A DNA stretch of 64,000 nucleotides from Gordonia sp. X0973 (GTDB lineage Bacteria > Actinomycetota > Actinomycetes > Mycobacteriales > Mycobacteriaceae): positions 1,116,001 to 1,180,000 of the forward strand of contig NZ_CP054691.1 in assembly GCF_013348785.1 (NCBI RefSeq). The letters are read 5' to 3'. How positions within the stretch are numbered: position 1 is the stretch's first letter; each line of letters begins with the position of its first letter. Under the pieces are notes generated by a model. The model saw only the letters and a list, made by a program, of their open reading frames with translations, was not told the DNA's origin and ran no database searches. Positions 27,440 to 34,885 of this stretch are shown here, one piece after another. The translations under genes were made by a program, and so were the position numbers.

Positions 27440-27472
27440 GGGGTGCCGAGGGCGATATGCCCTCGGCACCCC
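27440..27472. terminator. Bidirectional terminator
   Basis: Perfect 14-bp stem GGGGTGCCGAGGGC (27440-27453) with complement 27459-27472 and 5-base loop GATAT, in a local AT-rich setting (GAATAA before, CATATTTCG after). It lies between the convergent enoyl-CoA hydratase and cyclotransferase-like genes. Confidence 0.85.
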
Positions 27473-27495
27473 ATATTTCGGATGAAAGTGGGAAC

Positions 27496-27987
27496 TCAGA
27501 GCTCCGGCTCGACGTCGCCGCCCGGGCCGGGCCCGACGTTGCGCGCCTCGTGTAGGCGCAGGGCCTGGACGTAATCGGTGGGGGCGCCGGCCTTCTCGGC
27601 CGCATCGGCCATGACGCCCAGGTAGCGCGCCGACGGCAGGCCGCCCTCGAAGGCGTCGACCACGTACATCCAGGCCAGCGCGGCGCCGTCGGTGGTCTCG
27701 ATGCGCGCCCGCAGCTTGCGGTGGACGCCCAGCTCGGAGCCCTCCCAGCGGTCGAGGGTGTGCACATCCTCGTCGGGGACGTCGTAGAGGACGACGAAGA
27801 CGCGGGCGTCGGGGTTGACCCGGTCCTCGACGACGGTCGCCAGTGATCCCTCCCAGCCGATGTCCTCGCCGGCGAAGGTGAGCCGCCAGCCGACGAGCCA
27901 CCCGGTCGCCGACATGGGGGAGTGCGGTGCCCGCATCGCCATCTGCTCGGGATCCATATTCGAGCCGTATGCGGCGTACAGCGCCAC
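27496..27987 (-). CDS. Gamma-glutamylcyclotransferase-fold protein
   Basis: A 163-residue soluble protein with the GGCT-fold signature YAAYGSNMDPEQM at residues 4-16 (the YGSN loop binds the substrate carboxylate) and the central WEGSELGVHRKLRARI. The usual catalytic Glu could be one of those in the 80-100 region; I cannot place it with certainty, so activity as a cyclotransferase is unproven. The gene starts with GTG 27987 and occupies the position of mycobacterial Rv3304, next to lpdA. Acidic C-terminus. Confidence 0.78.
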   Translation of the reverse strand: MALYAAYGSNMDPEQMAMRAPHSPMSATGWLVGWRLTFAGEDIGWEGSLATVVEDRVNPDARVFVVLYDVPDEDVHTLDRWEGSELGVHRKLRARIETTDGAALAWMYVVDAFEGGLPSARYLGVMADAAEKAGAPTDYVQALRLHEARNVGPGPGGDVEPEL

Positions 27988-28176
27988 GGATTCTCCTCGG
28001 GGCGAAGTGACAACGGACTGCGCGGACGCGCGAGGTCAAGAGTAGCGCCCGGGTGCCCGGACGAGTGTCACCGCCGGTGCTTCCCGAGGTCGTCACGCGA
28101 ACCGCCGGGGTCTGCGCAAGAATGATCTCAGACACCGGGCAGCCGGTGCGGCGTGCCGACAGTCAGGAGACTCGCA

Positions 28177-29574
28177 GTGACCAGGATCGTGATCATCGGC
28201 GGAGGACCCGCGGGATACGAGGCGGCGTTGGCCGCGGCCGCCTACGGGTCGGACACGACGATCGTCGACGCGGACGGCATCGGCGGAGCCTGCGTGCTGT
28301 ACGACTGCGTCCCGTCGAAGACCTTCATCGCCTCCTCGGGCATCCGCACCGACATGCGCCGCGCCGGCGATCTCGGCGTCGACATCAGCTTCAAAGACGT
28401 CGATCTCCCGGAGATCAACCGCCGCGTCAAGGAATTGGCGTACGCCCAGTCGGCCGACATCAAGGCGAGGTTGCTCAGCGAGGGCGTGAAGATCATCCAG
28501 GGCGTCGGCGAGTTGGCCGACCCGGAGCTGGGCTCGGCGCAGCACAAGGTGCTCGCGCGCGGCGTCGACGGTTCCGAGACCGTGCTCGACGCCGAGGTCG
28601 TGCTGATCGCGACCGGTGCGCGTCCGCGGATCCTGCCCGACGCCCAGCCCGACGGCGAACGCATACTCACCTGGCGCGAACTCTACGACCTGCAGGAACT
28701 CCCGACGCACCTCATCGTCGTCGGATCGGGTGTCACCGGTGCCGAGTTCGTGCACGCCTACACCGAACTCGGCGTGAAGGTGACGCTGGTGTCGAGCCGC
28801 GACCGGGTTCTCCCCGGTTTCGACGAGGACGCCGCGCTGGTACTCGAGGACGTGCTGGCCGAGCGCGGGGTCGAGTTGATCAAGAACGCGCGTGCCGACC
28901 GCGTCACCCGCTCGGGCGACGAGGTGACCGTGGAGATGGCCGACGGGAAGACGATCACCGGGTCGCACGTGCTGATGACGGTCGGCTCGATTCCCAACAC
29001 CTCCAAGTGCGGTCTGGACCGCGCCGGGGTGGCCACCGACAAGGGCGGCTACATCACCGTGGACCGCGTCTCGCGCACCTCGGTGCCCGGTGTCTATGCC
29101 GCAGGCGACTGCACCGGTCTGCTGCCGTTGGCCTCGGTCGCGGCGATGCAGGGCCGGATCGCGATGTACCACGCGCTGGGCGAGGGGGTGGCGCCGCTGC
29201 GGTTGAAGACCGTCGCGTCGGCGATCTTCACCCGGCCCGAGATCGCGAGCGTCGGCGCCTCCCAGGCCGCGATCGATTCCGGTGAGTATCCGGCGCGCAC
29301 CATCATGCTGCCGCTGGCGACCAACGCCCGGGCGAAGATGACCGGGCTGCGACGCGGATTCGTGAAGATCTTCTGCCGCCCGCAGACCGGCGTGGTGATC
29401 GGCGGCGTGATCGTCGCGCCGCGCGCGTCGGAGCTGATCTTGCCGATCGCGGTGGCCGTGCAGAACAAGCTGACGGTCAGCGATATCGCCGCGACGCTCT
29501 CGGTGTACCCGTCGATGTCGGGGTCGATCACCGAGGCGGCCCGCCAACTGGTCCGTCACGACGACCTCGACTAG
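28177..29574 (+). CDS. lpdA: LpdA-type flavoprotein (quinone reductase of the disulfide reductase family)
   Basis: FAD/NAD(P)H-dependent oxidoreductase, 465 residues. FAD fold VIIGGGPAGYEAAL at 5-18; redox-site segment GGACVLYDCVPSK near 38-50; NAD(P) fold VVGSGVTGAEF near 180; second FAD motif GVYAAGDCTGLLPLAS near 305. The C-terminal block reads SVYPSMSGSITEAAR, where dihydrolipoamide dehydrogenases have the catalytic H-P-x-x-x-E; His and Glu are replaced by Tyr and Gly, as in mycobacterial LpdA, so true lipoamide activity is unlikely. Start GTG 28177 has CAGGAGA six bases before it. Confidence 0.9.
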   Translation: MTRIVIIGGGPAGYEAALAAAAYGSDTTIVDADGIGGACVLYDCVPSKTFIASSGIRTDMRRAGDLGVDISFKDVDLPEINRRVKELAYAQSADIKARLLSEGVKIIQGVGELADPELGSAQHKVLARGVDGSETVLDAEVVLIATGARPRILPDAQPDGERILTWRELYDLQELPTHLIVVGSGVTGAEFVHAYTELGVKVTLVSSRDRVLPGFDEDAALVLEDVLAERGVELIKNARADRVTRSGDEVTVEMADGKTITGSHVLMTVGSIPNTSKCGLDRAGVATDKGGYITVDRVSRTSVPGVYAAGDCTGLLPLASVAAMQGRIAMYHALGEGVAPLRLKTVASAIFTRPEIASVGASQAAIDSGEYPARTIMLPLATNARAKMTGLRRGFVKIFCRPQTGVVIGGVIVAPRASELILPIAVAVQNKLTVSDIAATLSVYPSMSGSITEAARQLVRHDDLD

Positions 29575-29592
29575 GACCGCACACAACGGCTA

Positions 29593-29642
29593 CCGGTTTT
29601 CACGGTTTCTACCGTTGCTTCGGTAGAAACCGTGAAAACCGG
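29593..29642. terminator. Long-stem bidirectional terminator, palindromic repeat family
   Basis: A 22-bp perfect stem (29593-29614 with 29621-29642) and a 6-base loop TTGCTT. The inner part is GGTTTCTACCG/CGGTAGAAACC. It lies between lpdA and the convergent DUF1772 gene. A second member of the same family lies at 54121-54178, also between convergent genes. Confidence 0.85.
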
Positions 29643-29659
29643 CAGCTGCTGTGCCGACG

Positions 29660-30133
29660 TCAGATCAGCGCGAGCGCTACGCACAGGAGCAGGATCGCGA
29701 GGCCCTGCAGAACCGAGCGGATGGTGATGATCGACTCCCAGCGCTGTTGGAGGGCGCGGGCGTCGGCGGGAACCGTGCCGGACAGGGCCGCGTCGGTCAG
29801 CGCCTTGTTGATGGGCTTCGAGATGCGGGTGAAGAGCACGAGCCAGATCAGCAGCATCGCGAGCGCGACGGCGGCGAGGGAGCCGGCCGCCGTCGAGCCG
29901 TGCAGAAAGCCGACGGCGGCGGTCGCGGCTGACATGACGACGCCGAGTACGCCGACGACGGGCAGGCGCCGGTCGCCGTAGTAGTGGCCGCGACCGACGG
30001 CCTGGACGAGTGTGCGGTCATCGACGTCGGCGTACACGCTGCGCAGTACGACGGCGGCGAGGACGTCGGTTCCGAAGATCACCGCGATGGCCAGGATTCC
30101 GGCGGTGGCGGTGAGGGCGAAGACGAGTTCCAT
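29660..30133 (-). CDS. DUF1772-like membrane protein
   Basis: A 157-residue protein with four predicted membrane helices (about 2-24, 52-72, 77-98, 132-155). The phrase FTRISKPINKAL near residue 100 and QQRWESIITIRSVLQGLA near 125 match the R-I-x-x-P-I-N and R-W-x-x-x-R-T layout of DUF1772 (anthrone-oxygenase-like) proteins. Function in bacteria unknown. It starts at ATG 30133, divergent from a TetR regulator, with two palindromic operators between them. Confidence 0.75.
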   Translation of the reverse strand: MELVFALTATAGILAIAVIFGTDVLAAVVLRSVYADVDDRTLVQAVGRGHYYGDRRLPVVGVLGVVMSAATAAVGFLHGSTAAGSLAAVALAMLLIWLVLFTRISKPINKALTDAALSGTVPADARALQQRWESIITIRSVLQGLAILLLCVALALI

Positions 30134-30149
30134 GATGGGTTCCTTCCGA

Positions 30150-30180
30150 GTTAGCAACGCTAATGGTTAGCAGTGCTAAC
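30150..30180. promoter_or_regulatory. Tandem palindromic operators for the TetR regulator
   Basis: Two copies of TTAGC-N3-GCTAA: 30151-30163 (spacer AAC) and 30167-30179 (spacer AGT), centres 16 bp apart, with outer G/C extending the second to GTTAGCAGTGCTAAC. They fill the 55-bp gap between the divergent DUF1772 and TetR genes, the expected place for autorepression and target control. Confidence 0.8.
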
Positions 30181-30188
30181 GTATACCC

Positions 30189-30758
30189 ATGACACCGCGA
30201 ACGCAAGGCTCCGACTTCGAGGCGCGTGAGGAGCGCATCGTCGACGCGGTGCGCGACATCGCCGAGGAGGAGGGGTGGAGTGCCGTCACGGTCCGCCGCC
30301 TCGCCGACGAGATCGGGTTCAGTCAGCCGATCCTCTACAAGCACTTTCCCCGGGGGCGCGAGGAGATGGTCGAGCGCGTCGTCGTGGACGGATTCACGCG
30401 GTTGCTGGCCGAACTCAAGGTCGCGGCATCGGCGGCTCCCGATAGCCGGCTGCGACCGGTCATCGTCGCGTACCTGCGATTCGCGCGACAGAACCCGGCC
30501 GTGTACGCGGCGATGTCGACGGCCCTGACCAGCATCGAATTCGCCACCGACGAGACGCCGCGCGTGCTGCGCGACGGGTTCGAGGTGTTACGTCTCAGCG
30601 TGGGGGACGGGCCCGATTCGGTGGTGCGGGCCGAACTGCTCTGGGCGATGCTGCACGGCGTGGGCGAACTCGCCCGCCACGGGCGCCTCGACCCGGAACT
30701 CGAGGAGGCCAGGATCGACGCGATGGTGGGATTGTTCGGCCCCGCCCGGTCGCGCTGA
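30189..30758 (+). CDS. TetR family transcriptional regulator
   Basis: A 189-residue regulator. Residues about 15-60 are the TetR helix-turn-helix: IVDAVRDIAEEEGWSAVTVRRLADEIGFSQPILYKHF. The C-terminal ~125 residues form the ligand-binding and dimer domain (RLRPVIVAYLRFARQNPAVYAAM), with no hint of the ligand. It probably represses itself and the divergent DUF1772 membrane protein through the TTAGC-N3-GCTAA sites, whose last base lies 9 bp before its start. Confidence 0.9.
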   Translation: MTPRTQGSDFEAREERIVDAVRDIAEEEGWSAVTVRRLADEIGFSQPILYKHFPRGREEMVERVVVDGFTRLLAELKVAASAAPDSRLRPVIVAYLRFARQNPAVYAAMSTALTSIEFATDETPRVLRDGFEVLRLSVGDGPDSVVRAELLWAMLHGVGELARHGRLDPELEEARIDAMVGLFGPARSR

Positions 30759-30772
30759 CGCGTCGGCCTGCG

Positions 30773-31291
30773 TCAGCCCTCGTCGATACCGAGGTCGACG
30801 AGGAGTTCGGCGGCCAGGCGCTCCAACTCCGTGCGGACGTCGACGAGATCGGTTCCGGCGGGAACCCGGACGTCGAAGTGGGCCTCGAACAACAGTCCGC
30901 CGGCCATCGGCGCCTCGCGCGTGCCGGTCGTCATGTTCTCGATGGACAGGCCGTGCGAGCCGAGGACCGTCGACAATTCGCGGACGATGCCGGGCCGGTC
31001 GTTGCCGAGCACGCCGATCGTCAGGTGGGTGACCGTCTCGTCGTCGACGACGGGGATGCCGGAGGCGGCGTGCACGGCGACGTCGAGGTCGTCGATCGCG
31101 CGGGTGGCGGCGAGCAGACCGTCGGCATCGTCTTCGGTGACGCCGACGACGACGATGCCGGCGAACTTGCCCTCGAGCTGCGCGAGCTGACTGCGCTCCC
31201 AGTTCCCGCCGTTGGCGGCGACGACATCGGCGAGCGCCGAGACGAGTCCGGGGCGATCGTCGCCGATGACGGTCAAGACCAGATGCTGCAT
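30773..31291 (-). CDS. Two-ACT-domain protein (GcvR-like)
   Basis: A 172-residue protein made of two ACT domains: VLTVIGDDRPGLVSALADVVAANGG at the start and LTIGVLGNDRPGIVRELSTVLGSHGLSIENM from about residue 90. The D-R-P-G turn of each is the typical amino-acid-binding loop. In enterobacteria the same architecture is GcvR, a glycine-responsive partner of GcvA; no GcvA-like gene is near here, so the role is probably amino-acid sensing of another kind. Start ATG 31291. Confidence 0.83.
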   Translation of the reverse strand: MQHLVLTVIGDDRPGLVSALADVVAANGGNWERSQLAQLEGKFAGIVVVGVTEDDADGLLAATRAIDDLDVAVHAASGIPVVDDETVTHLTIGVLGNDRPGIVRELSTVLGSHGLSIENMTTGTREAPMAGGLLFEAHFDVRVPAGTDLVDVRTELERLAAELLVDLGIDEG

Positions 31292-31313
31292 ACGGCGGAT
31301 GCTACCGGCCCGA

Positions 31314-31808
31314 TCAGCTGGACTTGAGCAACTCGTCGATCTGGTTGATGGCGGCCGTCGCGCCCTCGACCATCCCCATTTCGAGGACCTTGGCCAGCGC
31401 CTCCTCGGTGGGGTAGACGCCGACGTACTCCGCGCGCGTCCCGCCGCCGTCGACGGTGAAGCGGTAGGTGTTGGCCGAAACGGGGAGGTCCGGGTTGGGG
31501 GTGAAGTCGTCGGCGTCGAGCGCGAACCCGTCCTCGAAGGCGAAGGAATTCTTGGCGTCGACGTCGGTGATGACCCAGAAGCCGGCGAACTTCTCGCCCT
31601 CGGGGCTGGTCATGAAGTAGTGCATGCGGCCACCCGGCGTCAGCTCGTGGCGGACGAAGGTGGCGGGATAGGTCGGCGGACCCCAGACGCGTTCGAGCTG
31701 CCGGGGGTCGGCGTAGATCTCCCAGACGCGGTCGACGGGGGCGTCGAATCGGGCAGTCATGCGCAGGGTTCGGTTGTCGGGGTCCTTGGTGACGTCGATG
31801 ACGGGCAT
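31314..31808 (-). CDS. SRPBCC (AHSA1-like) domain protein
   Basis: A 164-residue START/SRPBCC-fold protein: LRMTARFDAPVDRVWEIYADPRQLERVWGPP is the canonical opening, and GGRMHYFMTSPEG followed by AGFWVITDVDAKNSFAFEDGF continues the hydrophobic cavity. The C-terminal helix is EMGMVEGATAAINQIDELL. Ligand unknown. It follows an ArsR regulator by 5 bp, a common arrangement in which the ArsR protein controls both. Confidence 0.85.
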   Translation of the reverse strand: MPVIDVTKDPDNRTLRMTARFDAPVDRVWEIYADPRQLERVWGPPTYPATFVRHELTPGGRMHYFMTSPEGEKFAGFWVITDVDAKNSFAFEDGFALDADDFTPNPDLPVSANTYRFTVDGGGTRAEYVGVYPTEEALAKVLEMGMVEGATAAINQIDELLKSS

Positions 31809-31813
31809 GGGTC

Positions 31814-32185
31814 TCACTCCTCGGGGGTTGCGGACTTGATGGGGTGGTGGAGCTTCTCGGCGGCGAGCAGGTCGTCGATGCGCGACACGCGGCCGCGCCA
31901 GACCTGTTCGAGTTCGTCCAGCAGGGTGCCGACCGAACGGATCGTGGTGACGTCTCCGGATGCGAGGGCTTCGCGCCCGGAGCGCCGCTTGGTGACCAGG
32001 CCGGCCCGTTCGAGTACGGCGACGTGCTTCTGCACGGCGGCGAAACTCATGTCGTAATGCGACGCGAGTGCGCTCACCGAGTACTCGCCGGCCAGCGATC
32101 GCCGCAGGATGTCGCGGCGGGTGCGGTCGGCCAGTGCGTGGAACAGGGCGTCGACCTCGTCGTCGGAAAGGGTGGTCGTGGTCAC
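31814..32185 (-). CDS. ArsR family regulator
   Basis: A 123-residue winged-helix repressor. LSDDEVDALFHALADRTRRDILRRSL begins it, YSVSALASHYDMSFAAVQKHVAVLERAGLV is the helix-turn-helix and recognition helix. No metal-binding cysteines, so it belongs to the non-metal ArsR branch usually paired with SRPBCC proteins. Start is taken as GTG 32185; an in-frame TTG at 32200 would overlap the operator. Operon with the SRPBCC gene. Confidence 0.87.
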   Translation of the reverse strand: MTTTTLSDDEVDALFHALADRTRRDILRRSLAGEYSVSALASHYDMSFAAVQKHVAVLERAGLVTKRRSGREALASGDVTTIRSVGTLLDELEQVWRGRVSRIDDLLAAEKLHHPIKSATPEE

Positions 32186-32195
32186 GAGGCCAATA

Positions 32196-32213
32196 TACAA
32201 CTAAATGGTTGTA
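32196..32213. promoter_or_regulatory. ArsR operator palindrome
   Basis: TACAAC-TAAATG-GTTGTA, perfect 6-bp arms around a 6-base spacer, 10 bases upstream of the ArsR start, with TATA-like sequence (AATATAC) beside it. Position and symmetry suggest an autoregulatory operator. Confidence 0.75.
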
Positions 32214-32339
32214 GGTTGTCAAGGGTGTGCATCCATAGCCGACGCATAGTTTGCTGCTGGCTGGTCCAAATATTGAGTTCGTAACTTTGCGAGTAACAGG
32301 TCATCCGGCCTGAGACCAACATCCGATCAGGAGGCAACC

Positions 32340-32474
32340 ATGCCGTTCCAGCACCTCGTTCACCACCACCGTCGCCGTCACAACCAGTTCCCGCAGCCCC
32401 CGCAGCGTCGCGGCCTGGTGCGCCCGGGTCCGCAGCGTCCCGGCCCGCAGCGCCCGGGTCCGCAGCACCGCTGA
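32340..32474 (+). CDS. Small His/Arg/Pro/Gln-rich protein, 44 residues
   Basis: An unannotated-size ORF with unusually strong expression signals: AGGAGG at 32329-32334, five bases before ATG 32340, and a strong terminator after the stop. The product starts MPFQHLVHHHRRRHNQFPQP and ends in three copies of RPGPQ. It is basic, with no hydrophobic core, so it is likely unstructured, RNA-binding or a metal-binding (HHH, RRRH) peptide. In the leader, GTAAC occurs twice (32281 and 32293), a direct repeat with 12-bp period that recalls MtrA sites. No family is recognised. Confidence 0.6.
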   Translation: MPFQHLVHHHRRRHNQFPQPPQRRGLVRPGPQRPGPQRPGPQHR

Positions 32475-32490
32475 GCTTGCCTCCCCGCAA

Positions 32491-32526
32491 CAGTCGCCCC
32501 CGACGATCACTCGTCGGGGGCGACTG
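32491..32526 (+). terminator. Strong terminator after the 44-residue ORF
   Basis: Stem CAGTCGCCCCCGACGA (32491-32506) with perfect complement 32511-32526 and loop TCAC; 16 bp. The T-tract is poor (TGTCTGTGG follows). It lies 16 bases past the stop codon and is also in position to end the convergent DUF3558 unit. Confidence 0.8.
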
Positions 32527-32580
32527 CTGTCTGTGGTGCTTGTGGCGATATGGGTAGCCGGGGCTACGAGGGCCGCGCGG

Positions 32581-33183
32581 CTAGATGGGCATCTGGGAGA
32601 TCGTGGCTCGGGTAAACGCGATCGCCCGGTCGCAGATCTGCGATGTGGGCGGGGCGGGCACACGGTTGTAACTGACGATTGTGCTGACACCGGCGCGCTG
32701 ACTCTGGACAGAGGTTGCGCAGGTCGAAGGGCCCATGAGATGGACTCCGATGGTGCGGCCATTGATCGTCACGTCAGGTAGCCAGGTGAAGTGAGGATGA
32801 CTCGTCCGATACGCATCCAGGCTCGGGCTGTTGCCGACGATCTGAGAGACGCTCCACACAGATCCGAGTTGAGCATCGTGCCATATGCACCCCCTCGCCG
32901 TTTGCTTGTCGACTGTGGCGGCGTCACGCTTGGAAGTCGGACTCCAGCCTAGGGAAATCACTTCATTGGCTGAGACTGAGCAGGGCTCATACGAGGTGCC
33001 GTCGTTGCCAGGGTTGAGTCGGTTCGGAAAGGGAACTGAGCCAACTGGTGGTGTTGGTGCCAGGTCTTCAGGCCCTCGCGGCAGGGGGTGATCTCGCGAG
33101 CAACTTACGGTCGAGAGCGTCACGACAAGGAGGGGCACGGTCGCGATCCAGCCTGCGGCTCTATTTGCTAAGTGGCTTCGCAT
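32581..33183 (-). CDS. DUF3558-family lipoprotein
   Basis: A 200-residue lipoprotein: ANRAAGWIATVPLLVVTLSTVSC is a signal peptide with lipobox TVSC. The mature part has EPCSVSANEVISLGWSPTS, GCIWHDAQLGSVWSVSQIV, TCATSVQ and a C-terminal QICDRAIAFTRATISQM, i.e. the paired cysteines of DUF3558 proteins, which are surface lipoproteins of the Mycobacteriales with unknown role. Start taken at ATG 33183; ATG 33192 is possible. It overlaps the upstream small gene by 23 bases and is coupled to it. Confidence 0.8.
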   Translation of the reverse strand: MRSHLANRAAGWIATVPLLVVTLSTVSCSRDHPLPRGPEDLAPTPPVGSVPFPNRLNPGNDGTSYEPCSVSANEVISLGWSPTSKRDAATVDKQTARGCIWHDAQLGSVWSVSQIVGNSPSLDAYRTSHPHFTWLPDVTINGRTIGVHLMGPSTCATSVQSQRAGVSTIVSYNRVPAPPTSQICDRAIAFTRATISQMPI

Positions 33184-33490
33184 TGATCTCATCCTGCCCG
33201 ACTATCGCTTGCCCACCAGCGCGGGATGCCTGGGCCAACTCCGCAAAGGAGGTTGCCTGGGCGTTTAGGGTGTCTCGCCAGCTTGACGGTCCCAGGAATA
33301 GTGCATTGGCGAAATCGGTGAAGACCGGAGGCGCTTCGGAACATCCATCACCCATGTAGTTCCGCGCTAGAACCCCGGAGACTGTCTCGCTACATGCCGT
33401 CAACTCGTCAGCAGCCCATTGGGCGACTCGGGCTCGTTCGGCCCAGGCATCGTCCTCGCAGCGGATCGTCGTGCAGGGCGGTGGGCTCAT
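33161..33490 (-). CDS. Small cysteine-containing protein preceding DUF3558 lipoprotein
   Basis: A 109-residue protein without signal peptide or membrane segment. It begins MSPPPCTTIRCEDDAWAERARVAQWAADELTAC and continues with helices; cysteines at about 6, 11, 33 and 50 could pair. FTDFANALFLGPSSWRDTLNAQATSFAELAQ is amphipathic. Start ATG 33490 has GAGG five bases upstream. Overlap with the DUF3558 gene makes a two-gene unit. The helical style is reminiscent of small ESX-associated proteins, but no WXG or YxxxD motif is visible, so this is only a suggestion. Confidence 0.6.
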   Translation of the reverse strand: MSPPPCTTIRCEDDAWAERARVAQWAADELTACSETVSGVLARNYMGDGCSEAPPVFTDFANALFLGPSSWRDTLNAQATSFAELAQASRAGGQAIVGQDEINAKPLSK

Positions 33491-33668
33491 CGGCACCTCG
33501 TTTCTGGCTCTTGCGTCTCCGGCTCACGCGACATCTCGCCGTGGACATCTTCGTCGTGAACATCTTCTACATACTTGGACGCAGCGCAGGGCGCAACGGT
33601 TCCACCAAGCGGCGAAATAGTTTGCGGCCGGACGGAACCGATCGTCGTCCGGGTGCGTCTAAGTAGAC

Positions 33669-34871
33669 ATGGCGCGTGCGGGACGGACGCCGTGGTCGAC
33701 GCTCGACGTCGGTGCGGTGGCAGACATGGTGGACTCGATGGGGGCCGAACAGGCGTCGGCCGATGTCGCCGCGCTCGAGGCCGCGGTCAAACGCGCACGG
33801 GCCGCTGCGCTGCACGTCGAGACGGTATTCGCCGTGACGGCCGACAAGTTGACCGGCATCGCGGCGACCAACAGTCAGCGCCGCGCGGCGACCCTGTCCG
33901 GTGAGATCACCGCGGCCAGCACCATCGCCGAGTCGGCGGTCATCAACCTTCGCGGCGTGGCGACTGCCCTGGCGGACGCCAAGTCGAAAGGGCCGTTGTT
34001 GCGCGAGATCGCCCGCGCGATGGCCGATCCCGACGCGGATGCCGACGATCAGGCCCGTATGCGTACGACGGTCGCGACCGCGATGAACGCTGCCTACAGC
34101 GATCCGATGCTGGCCACCGCGGCGATCCCCGACGGGCCGACCACCGTCGGCATGTCGATGATCAATCCGGCAGTGTCGCCGACCGATCCCGGGGACGGAC
34201 TCGCCGGCACCCTCGGTACCGCTGGAAAGCAGGACGGGGGAGCATCCGATCCCGGCTCGCTCGGTCTGGGCGGTGGCGGACCGAGCGGGACGACGGCGAA
34301 TCAGCCGTCGACCTCGGGGACCGTGCGGCCCCCGACCACGACGCCGAATCCATCCGCGGCGACTCCGGCGACGACCACCACCGCGAATCAGGCGGGCCGT
34401 CCGACAGCACCGTCGGACGACAACCGGTCCGGTCCGCCGTCCGGGGCACCCGGCACCCCGTCACCGCTTCCCGTTGGCGCGCAACCGAATCCGCGCCCAG
34501 GTGGGGAAACCCCCGGCACGGCCCCGACCGGCGCGGCTCCGACCGGATCGGGCCGGGGAATGGGCGTGCGGACGCCGGGCACCGGGGTCCGGCTGGGAAC
34601 ACCGTTAGCGGCACCACGACTGGCGGCCACGACGGCCACCGCGACTCCCACGACCGCGCCGATCCGACCCGGCGGTCCATCGGGGTCCCGCGGCGGCATG
34701 CCGTTCGTCCCGCGGGCGCGGCGGTCCGAGGACAAGGAGGAGCGCAAGGCCGCGGACTATCTGCGGGTGCGGGAGAACGCCGACGAACTCGTCGGCGAAT
34801 GGCCGTTGGTCGGGCCGTCGGTGCTCGGCGAACCCGAGCCGGAAGGAGGCAAACCTCAGCGGACGACCTAG
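33669..34871 (+). CDS. PPE-like/ESX-associated protein with Pro-Thr-Gly-rich middle
   Basis: A 400-residue protein in three parts. Residues 1-165 are alanine-rich helices (TLDVGAVADMVDSMGAEQAS, then RMRTTVATAMNAAYSDPM), like EspB/PPE-type ESX substrates. Residues 170-340 are low-complexity Pro/Thr/Gly/Ser. The C-terminus RSEDKEERKAADYLRVREN followed by ADELVGEWPLVGPSVLG matches the conserved end of ESX-associated proteins (a kinked YL-x-x-x-N-x-x-E-L-x-G motif). No signal peptide, consistent with type VII export. No ESX core gene is in the window. Start ATG 33669. Confidence 0.65.
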   Translation: MARAGRTPWSTLDVGAVADMVDSMGAEQASADVAALEAAVKRARAAALHVETVFAVTADKLTGIAATNSQRRAATLSGEITAASTIAESAVINLRGVATALADAKSKGPLLREIARAMADPDADADDQARMRTTVATAMNAAYSDPMLATAAIPDGPTTVGMSMINPAVSPTDPGDGLAGTLGTAGKQDGGASDPGSLGLGGGGPSGTTANQPSTSGTVRPPTTTPNPSAATPATTTTANQAGRPTAPSDDNRSGPPSGAPGTPSPLPVGAQPNPRPGGETPGTAPTGAAPTGSGRGMGVRTPGTGVRLGTPLAAPRLAATTATATPTTAPIRPGGPSGSRGGMPFVPRARRSEDKEERKAADYLRVRENADELVGEWPLVGPSVLGEPEPEGGKPQRTT

Positions 34872-34885
34872 CGCCGAACCCGGCG

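Noticed and set aside
28177..29574. Dihydrolipoamide dehydrogenase (Lpd) of the 2-oxoacid complexes
   Set aside because: The acid-base His and Glu at the C-terminus are missing and the gene context is that of LpdA.
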